Shown: positions 11,403 to 22,024, counted from the stretch's first letter. The stretch: 64,000 nucleotides of DNA from Papio anubis (GCF_008728515.1 NW_022161646.1:62001-126000), one strand, 5' to 3'. A program made the numbers and translations. Notes: generated by a model from the letters alone, not told the origin.

Positions 11403-11891
11403 GGAAAAGGAAATGTTGAAACATTTCAGGGACTACTGGACACTGGCTCTGAGCTGTTGATTCTAGGGGATCCAAAATGTCATTGTGGTCCTCCAGTTAA
11501 AGTAGGAGTTTATGGAAGTCAGGTAATTAATGGAGCTTTAGCTCAGGTCCAACTTTCAGCAGATCCAGTGGGTCCTCAGACTCATTCTGTGGTCATTTCC
11601 CCAGTGCCAGAATGTGTAACTCGCACAGACATACTTAGCAGCTGGCAGAGCCCTCACATTGGCTTCCTGACTGGTAAGGTGAGGGCTATTACGATGGGAA
11701 GGGCCAAATGGAAGCCATTAGAACTGCCTCTAGCTATAAAAATAGTCAGTCAAAAACAATATTGCATCCCTGGAGGGACTGAGAACATTAGTGCCACCAT
11801 CAAGGACTTGAAAGACGCAAGGGTGGTGATTCCCACCACATCCCCATTCAACTCTTTCATTTGGCCTGTGCAAAAGACAGATGGATCTTGA
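11403..11891 (+). pseudogene. pol: ERV-L protease and start of reverse transcriptase (pro-pol, broken)
   Basis: One continuous frame carries the aspartic protease signature LLDTGSELLILG (codons at 11433-11468) and then runs into the N-terminal fingers of the reverse transcriptase. Retroviral proteases act as dimers with the D-T/S-G aspartate as catalytic residue, here at 11439. The frame ends at TGA 11889-11891 directly after 'KTDGS', within a conserved RT region; the same frame continues immediately with RT sequence, so this is a point nonsense mutation (probably a former Trp codon). Upstream it merges into the ruined gag end. No functional product expected. Confidence 0.85.
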
Positions 11892-12278
11892 AGAATAATG
11901 GTGGATTATTGTAAGCTTAACCAAATAGTGACTCCAATTTCAGCTGTTGTACCAGATGTGGTTTCGTTGCTTGAGCAAATTAACACATATCCTGGTACCT
12001 GGTATGCAGCCATTGACTTGGCAAATGTCTTTTTCTCCATTCCTGTCCATGAGGCCCACCCAGAGCAATTTGCCTTCAGCTGGCAAGGGCAGCAATATAC
12101 CTTTACTGTCCTGTCTCAGGAGTATATTATCTCAGATATTCCTTTTAAGGTGAAGGATAAGTTGCTGCATTTGGCCCCTCCTACAACCAAGAAAGAGGCA
12201 CAATGCCTAGTCTACTTATTTGGATTCTGGAGGCAGCATATTCCTCATTTAGGTGTGCTACTCTGGCCCATTTATTGA
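11892..12278 (+). pseudogene. pol: ERV-L reverse transcriptase palm with internal deletion
   Basis: The frame shows 'VDYCKLNQ', 'PDVVSLLEQI' and 'AIDLANVFFSIPVH', the last holding the first catalytic Asp of RT motif A (codon 12015). The next expected block, LPQG-like, is degraded to 'LSQEYIIS' (near 12112-12135). After that the sequence jumps straight to 'DKLLHLAPPTTKKEAQ', which belongs to the connection region. The palm segment with the YxDD catalytic box is missing. The deletion kept the frame. Stops follow at 12276 and 12285, after which tether sequence continues in the same frame. This enzyme cannot have been active after the deletion. Confidence 0.85.
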
Positions 12279-12299
12279 GTGACCTGAAAGACTTTCAGT

Positions 12300-12725
12300 T
12301 TTGAGTGGGGTCGAGAACAGGGGAAGGCTCTGCAACATGTCCAGGCTGCTGTGCAAGTTGCTCTGCCACTTGGGCCATATGATCCAGCAGATTCAATGGT
12401 GCTTGTGGTGTCAGTGGCAGATAGGGATGCTGTCTCAAGCCTTTGGCAGGCCCCCATTGGTGAATCACAGTGGAGGCCTCTAGGATTTTGGAACAAGGTC
12501 CTGCCATCTTCTGCAAGTAACTACTACCCTTTTGAGAGACAGCTATTGGCCTGTTACTGGGCTTTGGTGGAAACTGAACGTTTGACTATGGGTCATCAAA
12601 TAACTATGCCACCTGAACTGCCTATCATGAACTGGGTGCTTTATTACCCATCTAGCCATAAAGTGAGCCATGCACAGCAGCAGTCCATCATCAAATGGAA
12701 GTGGTATATACATAACTGGGCTTGA
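12300..12725 (+). pseudogene. pol: ERV-L RT connection/tether region
   Basis: The frame of the RT continues through 'FEWGREQGKALQHVQ' and 'ERQLLACYWALVETE', typical of the segment that joins RT to RNase H in retroviral Pol. It ends at TGA 12723-12725. A frameshift follows before the RNase H start. There is no catalytic residue in this part. Confidence 0.75.
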
Positions 12726-12839
12726 GGAAGTCCTGAAGGCACAAGTTACATGAGAAAGTGGCTCATGTGCCCATGATCTCCACTCCTGCCACCCTGCCTT
12801 CTCTACCCCAGCCTGCAACAGTGGCCTCATGGGGAGTTC

Positions 12840-13310
12840 CCTATGATCAGTTGACAGAGGAAGAGAAGACTAAGGCCTGGTTCACAGATGGTTCTGCATG
12901 ATATGTAGGCACTACCCAAAGTGGAGAGCTATAGCAGTACAGCCCCTTTCTAGACATCCCTAAAGGATAGCGGTGAAATGAAATCTTCCCAGTGGGCAGA
13001 ACTTTGAGCAGTGCACCTGGTTGTGCACTTTGCATGGAAGGAGAAATGGTCAGATGTAAGATTATACACAGATTCATGGGCTGTAGTCAATGGTTTGACT
13101 GGATGGTCAGGGACTTGGAAGAAGCATGCTTGGAAAACTGGTGATGAAGAAATTTGGGGAAGAGGCATGTGGATGGACCCCTCTGAGTGGTCAAAAGCTG
13201 CGAATGTGCTTGTGTTCCATGTGAGTATTCACCAACAGGTGACATCAGCAGAGGAGAATTTTAATAATCAAGTGGATAGAATGACCTATTCTATCAGCCA
13301 TCAACGCACC
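12840..13310 (+). pseudogene. pol: ERV-L RNase H domain, two frames
   Basis: The motif 'WFTDGSA' (12878-12898) carries the first catalytic Asp of retroviral RNase H and is followed at once by a TGA (12899-12901). A later stretch in another frame (13011-13358) includes 'LYTDSWAVVNGL', with Asp codon 13071, and 'VLVFHVSIHQ' followed by 'DRMT', matching the end of RNase H in ERV-L Pol. At least one frameshift separates the two halves. RNase H would degrade the RNA of the RNA-DNA hybrid during reverse transcription; this copy is defective. Confidence 0.8.
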
Positions 13311-14030
13311 TCAGCCTCTTTCCCCAGCCACCTCTGTCATCGCCCAATGGGCCCATGAAAAAAGTGGCTATGGTGGCAGGGATAGAAGTTATGCATGGAC
13401 TCAGCAACATGTACTTCCACTCACCAAAGCTGACCTGGCTATGGCCACTGCTGAGTGCCCGATTTGCCAGCAGCAGAGACCAACAATGAGCCCTCAATAT
13501 GGCAGCATTCTTCAGGATGATCAGCCAGCTACCTGGTGGCAGGTTGATTATATCGGACCTCTTCCATCATGGAAAGGGCAGAGGTTTGTCCTCACTGGAG
13601 TGGACATTTACTCTGGATATGTGTTTGCCTATTCTGCACACAATGCTTCTGCCAAGACCACCATCCATCGACTCACAGAATGCCTTATCCACCATCATGG
13701 TATTCCACACAGCATTACCTCAGACCAAAGCATTCACTTTATAGCTAAAGAAGTGTGACAGTGGGCTCAGATTCATAGAATTCACTGGTCTTCCCATGTT
13801 CCCCATCATCTTGAAGCAGCTGGATTGATAAAACAGTGGAATGGCCTTTGGAAGTCACAAATACAATGTCAACTAGGGGACAATACTTTGCAGGGCTGGG
13901 CAAAGTTCCCCAGAAGACCATGTGTGCTGAATCAGTGTACAATATACGGTACTGTTTCTTCCGTAGCCATGATTTATGGGTCCAGGAATCAAGGGGTGGA
14001 AGTGAAAGTAGTACCACTCACCATCACCCC
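13311..14030 (+). pseudogene. pol: ERV-L integrase, catalytically dead
   Basis: After a frameshift near 13300 the integrase lies in one frame that continues to the dUTPase. The N-terminal zinc-binding motif keeps 'WAHEKSGYGG' and 'CPICQQQ'; a Tyr stands where a second His is expected. In the core, 'WWQVDYIG' gives the first Asp (13546) and 'TSDQSIHF' the second (13723). The Glu expected 36 residues later falls on a Lys codon (13831) in 'GLIKQWNG', so the DD35E triad is broken. TGA 13756-13758 also interrupts the domain, where the frame continues beyond. The spacing between second Asp and Lys is the canonical 35 residues, which supports this assignment. Confidence 0.88.
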
Positions 14031-14485
14031 TAGTGATCCACTAGCACAATTTTTGCTTCCTGTTCCCATGACATTACATTCTGCTGGCCTAGAGGTCTTA
14101 GTTCCAGAGGGAGGAACACTGCTGCCAGGAGACACAACAACTCCATTAAACTGGAAGTTATGACTGCCACTTGTACACTTTGGGCTCCTCCTACCTTTAA
14201 GCCAACAGGCTAAGAAGGGAGTTACAGTGTTGGTTGGTGTGACTTACTTGAACTATCAAGATGAAATTAATCTACTACTCCAGAATGGAAGTAAGGAAGA
14301 GTATTCATGGAATACAGAAGATCCATTAGGGCTTCTCATAGTATTATCATGCCCTGTGATTAAGGTCAATGGGAAACTACAACAGCCCAATTCAGGCAGG
14401 ACTACAAATGGTCCAGACTCTTCAGGAATGAAGGTTTGGTTTATTCCACCAGGAAAAATCCCATGACCTGCTGAGGTGCTTGCTG
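14031..14485 (+). pseudogene. ERV-L C-terminal dUTPase-like domain
   Basis: Downstream of integrase the same frame reads 'AGLEVLVPEGGTLLPGD', 'NWKL' then a TGA at 14161-14163, and after it 'HFGLLLPLSQQAKKGVTVL' and 'DEINLLLQNG' (14182-14286). A dUTPase fused to the C-terminus of Pol is a known trait of ERV-L elements; the enzyme would hydrolyse dUTP to keep uracil out of viral DNA. The frame ends at TGA 14464-14466. No env-like sequence follows before the 3' LTR, also expected for ERV-L. Confidence 0.75.
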
Positions 14486-14874
14486 AAGGCAAAGAAAACA
14501 CAGAATAAATAGTAGAAAAAAGGTAATCATCAATACCAGCTATAACTACATGACCAGCTATGGAAATGAGGACTGTTGTCATGAGTATTGCCTTCTTCTT
14601 TTGTTAAAAACATGTTTGTGCATGTATACACTTGTACTAAGAAAATGTCTTTTATTTCCTTTTTCTTTATCATGTGACATGAGATTTTTTGACTTCATAT
14701 CACATTTAGGTATTGTTAACGTTCTGTAATAGTATTTGGGTTGGGGTTTGGTGCATTTCTGGTTGTATGAAGGATAGTTGTATTATGGTAGGCATAATTA
14801 TGACATTATTATTTTTATTTGAAGATTATGATCTCAGGAGATGTGTATGGGTTCAAATTGACAAGGGGTGGACT
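14486..14874 (+). mobile_element. ERV-L 3' untranslated region with polypurine tract
   Basis: Non-coding AT-rich stretch between the end of pol and the 3' LTR. The purine-rich 'acaaggggtgga' at about 14861-14872 abuts the LTR and is the probable plus-strand primer. There is no envelope remnant and no transmembrane-like frame. Confidence 0.7.
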
Positions 14875-15308
14875 TGTGATGGTTAATACTGAATATCAAG
14901 TTGATTGGATTGAAAGATACAAGTATTGATCCCCTGGATGTGTCTGTGAAGGTGTTGCCGAAGGAGATTAACATCTGAGTCAGTGGGCTGGGGAAGGCAC
15001 CACCCTTTATCTGGTGGGCATAGCCTAATCAGCTGCGAGCAAATATAAAGCAGGCAGAAAAAAACATGAAAGAGTGAGATGGGCCTAGCCTCCCAGTCTA
15101 TATCTTTCTCCCATGCTAGATGCTTCCTGCTCTTGAACATCAGACTCCAAGTTCTTCAGTTTTGGGACCTGAACTGGCTCTCCTTGCTCCTCAGCTTGAA
15201 GACAGCCTATTGTGGGATCTTGTGATCATGTAAGTTAATACTTAATAAACTCATATATATATTCTATTTGTCTTGTTCCATCCCTCTAAGAGAACTCTGA
15301 CTAATATG
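14875..15308 (+). mobile_element. ERV-L-type 3' LTR
   Basis: Runs from 'tgtgatggttaatactg' to 'ctaatatg', where the terminal CA has become TG. TATA-like 'aaatataaag' sits at 15041-15050 and aataaa at 15244-15249. My by-eye alignment to the 5' LTR gave roughly 25-30 substitutions over about 400 shared sites plus several indels, so integration is old but not ancient. The TSD GTTTA follows at 15309-15313. Confidence 0.92.
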
Positions 15309-15313
15309 GTTTA

Positions 15314-15652
15314 ATTGACTCATAATTTCACATGGTTTAAGAGGCCTCAGGAAACTTAACAATCATGGTGAAACTCAAGGGAGAAGCAAGTAACTTTTTC
15401 ACAAGGTTGCAGGAGGGAGAGAGACAGGGGGAGAGAGAGAAAGAGAGAGAGAAAGAGAGTAAGAGCGTGCACAGAGGAAACTGTTATTTTAAAAACTATC
15501 AGATCTTGGGAAAGGTCCCTCAATATCATGAGAACAGTATAGAGGAAACCATCTCCGTGATCCAATCACCTCCCACCAGGTTTCTCCTTTGATACATGAA
15601 GATTACAATTTGAGATGAGATTTAGGTGGGGACACAAAGCCAAACCATATCA
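15314..15652 (-). mobile_element. MaLR (THE1/MST-type) 3' LTR, second piece
   Basis: Resumes exactly where the piece at 8866-8936 stopped ('...ggttta' / 'attgactcataatttcacatgg'), and ends 'caaaccatatca'. A local GA-rich run at 15414-15467 is a slippage expansion within it. The combined length of the two pieces is about 410 bp, normal for THE1/MST LTRs. Confidence 0.9.
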
Positions 15653-17239
15653 TTCTGCCCTGGCCCCTCCTAAATCTCATGCCTTTTTCACATTTCAAAA
15701 CCAGTTATGCCTTCCAAACATTCCCCTAAAGTCTTAACTCATTCCAGCATTAACTCAAAAGTCCAAGTCCTAAGTGTCATCTGAGACAAGACAAGTTCCT
15801 TCCACCTATGAACCTGTAAAATCAAAAACATGTTAGTTACTTCCAGGACACAATGGAGGTACAGGCATTAGGTAAAAGTTCCCAAGCCAAATGAGATAAA
15901 TTGGTCAAAACAAAGGTGCCAGAGGCCTCATGCAATTCCAAAACCCAACTGGGCAGTCATTAAACCTTAAAATTCTAAAGTCTCATTTGATTCTATGTCT
16001 CACATCCAGAACATCCTGATACAAGGAATGGGCTCTCAAGGCCTTGGTAGCTCTGCCCCTGTGGCTTTGTAGGATTCAGCCCCCGGGGCAGCTTTCATAG
16101 GCTGGCGTTGAGTGCCTGCAGCTTTTCCAGGTGCAAGGTGAAAGCTGTCAGTGGATCTAAATTTCTAGAGTCTGAAGAATGGTGGCCCTTTTCTCACAGC
16201 TCTTCTAAGCAGTGCCCCAGTGGGGATTCTGTGGGGGCTCCAAGACCACATTTCCCTTGTACACTGCCCTAGCAGAGGTTCTCCATGAGGGGCTCTGCCC
16301 CTGCAGCAGGCTTCTGTCTGGACATCCAGGCATTTGTCTACATTCTTTGAAATCTAGGCAGAGGTTCCCAAAACCTCAGCTCTTGCCTTCTGCACATCGG
16401 TAGACCCAACACCATGTGGAAGCCTCCAAGGCTTGGGGCTTGCCCCCTTTGAAGCCATGGCCTAAGCTGTACCTTGCCCCTTTTAGCCATGGCTGGAGTT
16501 GGAGCGGCTGGGATGCAGGGCACCAAGTCCTGAATCTGCATAGAGCAGCGTGTCCCTGGACTGGGCCTACAAAATCATTTTTCCCTCCTACAATGGGCTT
16601 ATGATTAGGGGGGCTGCTGAGAAGATCTCTGACATGCCCTGGAGACATTTTCCCCATTATGTTGGTTATTAACATTTGACTCCTTGTTACTTATGCAAAT
16701 TTCTGCAGCAGGCTTAAATTTCAACCCAGAAAATGGGTTTTTCTTTTCTACTGCATGGTCACTCTGCCAATTTTCCAAACTTTTATGTTCTGCTTCCCCT
16801 TTAAACATAAGTTCCAATTTCAAACTATCTCTTTGTGAACACATATAAATAAACACTTTCAGAATCAGCCAGGCCATATCTTGAACACTTTGCTGCTTAA
16901 AAATTTCTTCTACAGATACCCTAAGTCATTTCTCTCAAGTTCAAAGTTCCACAGATCTCTAGGGCAGGGGCAAAATGCCACCAGTCTTTCTGCTAAAGCA
17001 TAGCAAAAATGACCTTTGCTCCAGTTCCCAGTAAGTTCCTCATTTCCATCTGAGACCTTCTCAGCTGGGACTTCGTTGTCCCTATTACTATAAGCATTTT
17101 GGTCAAAACCACTCAACAAGTCTCTAGGAAATTCCAAAGTTTCTCACATCTTCCTGTCTTCTTCTGAGCCTTCCAAATGGTTTCAACCTCTGCCAGTTAC
17201 CCAGATCCAAAGTGGCTCCCACATTTTCACATTATCATT
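15653..17239 (-). mobile_element. MaLR (THE1/MST-type) internal region
   Basis: About 1.6 kb lies between the two MaLR LTRs and includes phrases I know from THE1 internal sequence, such as 'ctgcccctgtggctttg', 'tgcctgcagcttttccagg' and 'gtgtccctggactgggcc'. MaLR elements carry a decayed gag-like region only and no pol. Small frames here (for example 16376-16675 minus) show no recognisable domain. Confidence 0.85.
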
Positions 17240-17529
17240 ATACCAGGCTGGGGAGGACTCAGGAAACTTGCAATTGTGGTGGAAGGCAAAGGAAAAGCAA
17301 GTACTTCTTGACAAGGCAGCAGGAGAGAGAAGAGCAAGAGAGCACACGTAGTGGAAACTGTCATTTTAAAAACTATTGGATCTCATGAGAACTCCCTCAC
17401 TATCACTAGAACAGTATGGAGGAAACCATGACCATGATCTAATCACCACCCACCAGGTTCTTCCCTTGACACATGGGGATTACAATTCGAGATGAGATTT
17501 GGGTAGGGACAGGGAGCCAAACCATATCA
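17240..17529 (-). mobile_element. MaLR (THE1/MST-type) 5' LTR, partly deleted
   Basis: From 'aggctggggaggactcagg' to 'agccaaaccatatca', the counterpart of 15314-15652. The outer 'tgtattagtccg' end, roughly 100 bp, is missing and replaced by a short unclear junction near 17230-17250. It is followed by TSD CTCCC (17530-17534), matching 8861-8865. Confidence 0.88.
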
Positions 17530-17734
17530 CTCCCTATATATATGGTCCTAAGCAGTGTATAGAACTAATAATAGAGGTGACTTTCTTAGCACTAAGGTTA
17601 ACAGAGATCTGGCAAATTAAATTATACACTGACAAATACTAAACAATGAAATAAAAGCAGGGGGTTAGGGAAAGGGCATTTAGATAAATGGTAACTTATA
17701 GGGTTGGCTGAAAAAAAATCAGGATTAATAATAC

Positions 17735-17990
17735 TAATGCTTACTGAGTACTTACTATGTGCTCTGGACTGATTTGCATGCATTAGATGCATTAATTTTA
17801 ACCTTCACAATTACCCCTAAGAGTTAGAGTTCCCATTATCATCCTAATTAAGCATTTGAGAGTACTGAGGCACAGAGAGGTAAAGTAACTTGCCCAAGGT
17901 CCCATAACTAGCAAATAGTAGCGTGTAAGTTTCATCTGCATCATTCAGATATACAACTCTTTCTCTTAGCCACTGTGCTATACTGCAGAC
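17735..17990 (-). mobile_element. MIR SINE
   Basis: Reverse-complement MIR: 'gagtacttactatgtgctctgg', 'tgaggcacagagaggtaaag', 'taacttgcccaaggtcccataactagcaa' and 'ccactgtgctatactgc' occur in order. This is one of the better preserved MIRs in the window. Confidence 0.92.
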
Positions 17991-18083
17991 TGAAGAAGAC
18001 AGAATCAAAATTCAGAGATCGAATTTCTGCCCAAGACATTTTGATTCCATGCTGTGAGGTCAAAGAGTATAGAATGAACAGTG

Positions 18084-18393
18084 AGGCCGGGCACAGTGGC
18101 TCACTCTTATAATCCTAGCACTTTAGGAGGCTGAGGCGGCGGATAGCCTGAGCTCAGGAGTTGGAGACCAGCCTGGGCAACATGGTGAAACTCTATCGCT
18201 ACTAAAAATACAAATATCAGCCTGGCATGGTGGTGCGTACCTGTCATCCCAGCTACTCTGGAAGCTGAGGCATGAGAATCACTTGAACCCAGGAAACGGA
18301 GGTTGCAGCGAGCCAAGATCAGGCCACTGCACTCCAGCCTGGGCGACAGAGCAAGACTACCTCCAAAAAAATAATATTAATAAATAATAATAA
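18084..18393 (+). mobile_element. Alu, AluS/J-like
   Basis: Full dimeric Alu with scattered CpG decay ('ggccgggcacagtggctcac' start) and an AAT-rich tail. A TSD is visible as tgaacagtga before and tgcacagtga after (18394-18403), with one mismatch. Confidence 0.92.
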
Positions 18394-18403
18394 TGCACAG
18401 TGA

Positions 18404-18839
18404 GATGAGTTAAAGATATAAGCTGATGGAACCAGGGAAATCTTTTTGAAGGAAAGGGAATAGAACATATTTTAAAAGACCTAAAATTTCACTGAAATTA
18501 TGAGTGTGTCACAGAAGGAGGTAGTATCTGTCAGTGTTCAGTATAACCACCCAGAGAAATGCATTCTGAGAGCAAAATGCAAACTAAAATCCCTCGATGA
18601 ATGGTCACCAAAGAAATTAAAGTGATTATAACAAGAACTATGTCTACTATATTCCTTGAACAATCTGTGATTGAGAAGAAATTAAAGACATGAAAAGCAA
18701 TTTTCCGTAGAACACCTTATTTGAGCAGTCTGACTGTAGTAGTTACAGTAGCAGGTTACAATGGATTATCTTTACTACTCACTTCAGTTACCAAGCATTA
18801 TGACTAAAAATTCTCTAAATTAAAATCTATAATCAGGAT
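18404..18839. other. Unassigned sequence
   Basis: No repeat family or gene recognised. Confidence 0.4.
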
Positions 18840-19050
18840 GTAAGGTTACCAATTCATTCTGCTTCACCCAGAGCTTTCCTTGTTTTGATACTGAAAATCC
18901 CGTGTGCTGAGCAACGACTTTCTCCAGGAAACCTGGGACGGTTTGCTTAGGATAGTCCCCGTTTTAAAACGTAAAGTCCTGCTTTCAGAGAACCCTATAA
19001 GTCCGGAGCAAACCGAGATGCTTAACCATCTTATCAGGATAGTACATTAT
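18840..19050. mobile_element. Possible small DNA-transposon-like element
   Basis: Phrases 'gaaaatcccgtgtgctgagcaa', 'ggaaacctgggacggtttgc', 'gtaaagtcctgctttc' and 'gtccggagcaaaccgagatg' look like two related units of a short palindromic element. The family is not certain and no clean terminal repeats were found. Confidence 0.3.
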
Positions 19051-19059
19051 ATTAACACC

Positions 19060-19432
19060 CTGCTGTGGACTGAATGCTTGTGTTCCCCCAAAATTAATAT
19101 CTTGAAACTTTATTCCCCAATGTGATTGCATTATGAGATGAGGACTTTGGGAGATAAGAATTAGATGAGGTCTTCAGGGTGAAGTTCTCATGAATGAAAT
19201 TAGTGATTTTATAGGAGTCAATAGAGAGTTTGCTTCCTCTCCCTGCTCCCAGCCATATGAAGACAAAACAAGAAGTTGGCAATTTGTAACCTGGAAAACG
19301 GCCCTCATGAAAACCTGACCATGCCAGCACCCCAGTTTCAACTTCCAGCCCCCAGAACTGTGAGAAAATCATTTCTGTTATTTATAAGCCACCAAGTCTT
19401 AGTCTTAGCAGCCTAAACTAAGATACACCCCA
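19060..19432 (+). mobile_element. MLT1-type MaLR LTR
   Basis: Starts 'tgctgtggactgaatgcttgtgt' and runs through 'cccccaaaattaatatcttgaaac', 'ctcatgaatgaaattagtg', 'ccccagaactgtgagaaaatc' to 'ataagccaccaagtc'. These are the landmarks of MLT1 LTRs. No partner LTR nearby, so it is probably solitary. Confidence 0.85.
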
Positions 19433-19740
19433 CCATAATTATTGTAAATTTGATCTCAAAAAGCAGAATTTACATGGTAAAATTCTTTACAGAAAGCAAT
19501 TTAAAATGAGGAGAAATAAATAAATCAATTTGAATTGTAAAAATATGTACTAATATCATATATTTAAGACATTGTACAACAAAAGAAATAGATGTTGGAG
19601 CTATCAAATAACCTCATAAGTGGTATAAAAAATGTTAATACAATCCAGTTTTCTTGCAGACCTGCTATTTTAAAGAATATTATAATTTCACAAATGTTTT
19701 AATTCAAGAATAACTCAATACATATTAAAATATAAGTACC

Positions 19741-20033
19741 GGCCAGGCGCGGTGGCTCACGCCTGTAATCCCAGCACTTTGGGAGGCCAAGGTGGGTGGA
19801 TCATGAGGTCAGGAGATCGAGACCATCCTGGCTAACACGGTGAAACCCCATCTCTACTAAAAATACAAAAAATTAGCCGTGTGTGGTGGCAGGCGCCTGT
19901 AGTTCCAGCTACTTGGGAGGCTGAGGCAGGAGAATGGCAAGAACCCGGGAGGCGGAGCTTGCAGTGAGCCAAGATGGCACCACTGCATTCCAGCCTGGGA
20001 GACAGAGCGAGACTCTGTCTCAAAAAAAATAAT
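19741..20033 (+). mobile_element. AluY-like element
   Basis: Full-length Alu with AluY-type 'gtgaaaccccatctctac' and 'gaggcggagcttgcagtgagcc'. Short A tail with AAT. The left flank 'ataagtacc' and right flank 'ataagtatt' suggest a TSD of about 7 bp. Confidence 0.92.
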
Positions 20034-20287
20034 AAGTATTTTTAGACATGGTAAAACAGCAATAATCAGAGAAAATATTTTACATTTTAAAACTGTCCTT
20101 GATATTATAGGTGAAAGAAATGTACATAATTTCATAAAAAAACTTAAAGTCAGCTCAGAGATATGTTGAATTTATCCTACAGTATAATAGTATTTCGTGA
20201 TTTACATGTCAAATACTTTAAAACATATCAATAGGAAAAAATTATAAAATGGTACCATTTAATTTTTATATTGTTTTCTACATGAAA

Positions 20288-20341
20288 TTTGTACATAAAG
20301 TCAACATTGTAGATTTGTACATAAAGTCAACATTGTCGATT
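20288..20341. repeat. 26-bp tandem duplication
   Basis: 'tttgtacataaagtcaacat' plus six more bases is present twice in tandem with a 26-bp period, differing by a base or two. Confidence 0.9.
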
Positions 20342-20899
20342 TATATACTGTTATTCATGCAAGAAAATCACTAAACATTGAATAAACTAATGTTATCTTA
20401 CATTTGGGTATCAGTGAACTATAAAGTGAACATAAAATGTTCTGGATGAAGTGTGTTAAGTTACTTGTATCATTTAGTTTGATCACTATTAAAAATAACT
20501 GGGTTCGATGCAACTGGTATGCTAAGAAGGAAAGGTAAAACATTTCAACCTTGTCCTCATAGGTCAAAATAATTCCATTTAAATTATGAGAAAGAGGACT
20601 GGACAGTCTTGTTTCCAGTGCCCATCTGGCGATATCTTCTCCTATCTTTTAAAAGATATTTTGAATGTTAAGCAAAATGCTGCACTAAATCCAAGTATAA
20701 TTCCCTTTTCATTAAAAACAGAAATCCAATACTTATCAGTTAAGCCCAGAGCATAACAGAACACAAACCATAAAAGATGGTTTCTGAAAAACAACATTTT
20801 AAAATTAGTTTTAAAACTTGTTTGTTTTTAATACTGTGACCTAATTTCTGGGTGTTTAAGTAATTGTCTTTGATAAATTGTCATTAATGGTAAAAATGT

Positions 20900-21960
20900 A
20901 GAAGTGGAGAAAGTTAAGTAGCCAGATCAACCTAAAAGCAGTATTCTCTCAAACCCCCACTTAATCAAGAAGACCTCTCGAAAACAAGCAATGGGCCATG
21001 AGTGTTTCCAAGGGGAGTTTCTGAAAGAAATAAGGGGTTGTGGTCTAAGATGCAGAATGTAGACTCCAAAATTATGACCACTCTGCAGAAAAATGAAGAG
21101 GATTCTAGGATCTAAAAATATTGTGGATCTTGTTATGAGTTCCAGGCAGTGGAAACACATAGTTTGCCAGTGGCTTGCTAATAAACGATTAGGGACACAG
21201 GTGGTACTTTCACAGCTTTTCCCCAACATAAAAGACATAGTTAAAAACAGAAAAGCAGAAATGGAAAATGAAGAGTCAAAATAAGACGTATGTATTTTTC
21301 TGAGCCTTGATGCCTTGGAAAAAGAAGACAAGGGTATCCTGGCAGGAATCCTAACTCCACCATGAGTATTTAAAATGATATGAATGAAATTCAATGATGT
21401 ACAATAGTTAGAGAAAAAATATGGTTATGACAGTAGAAGTTACATCAATTGAGAACCTCAGATGAAAGGGAAAGGATTCATGGGGGAGAAGGTACTCAAT
21501 TCTTCTCAGAGGTAAACAGCATGGAAGAAGACAGGACATAATCACTTTTCCCCAAAGCAGATCACAGTTAATCAACCAAATATATATATTAAGGCAGACT
21601 GGTAACTGTGATAAGAAAGATATAATCAAGTTTTGGCCCAATGAGACCAATGATTGGAATATATCTTCTAAACATAAAATGAATTCAGTAGGAAAAGTGA
21701 GTAATATCAATTGACAAGAAAACTGACCCAACGAGAAATTCACAAACCAAGGGAAAGGAAATAGTGGAAAATACTTAACTGAGAAAAGAAAAATGGAAAA
21801 AATAGTAGTGATATGAGTATATGGCATATGAAATTGAACTCCATCTGGGTTTATTTGGCACCAACCAAGAGCAAATTGCTGAACTAAGATGTATGGGAGA
21901 TAACAAGTTGAATAATGACACATGAAGGAGTTTTCCTGATTGAAATTACAAAACATTCAA
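20900..21960. other. Purine-rich plus strand with long open antisense frames, origin unknown
   Basis: Two consecutive open frames lie on the minus strand at 20927-21394 (155 codons) and 21408-21956 (182 codons), in different frames. Their translations are rich in Phe, Leu, Ile and Ser, as expected from the complement of purine-rich DNA. I see no domain or signal that supports a gene. A decayed ERV internal region or pseudogene read on either strand is possible. Confidence 0.3.
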
Positions 21961-22024
21961 GAAAGATAAAAATGTGGTAGAGATGGACTCTTAAATTACC
22001 TGAGGAAACTATAAATTGGGACTA

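Noticed and set aside
13011..13358. Possible free-standing host gene
   Set aside because: Its motifs are RNase H of the ERV-L Pol, in the same frame as the RT block upstream, and it breaks at a frameshift near 13300.
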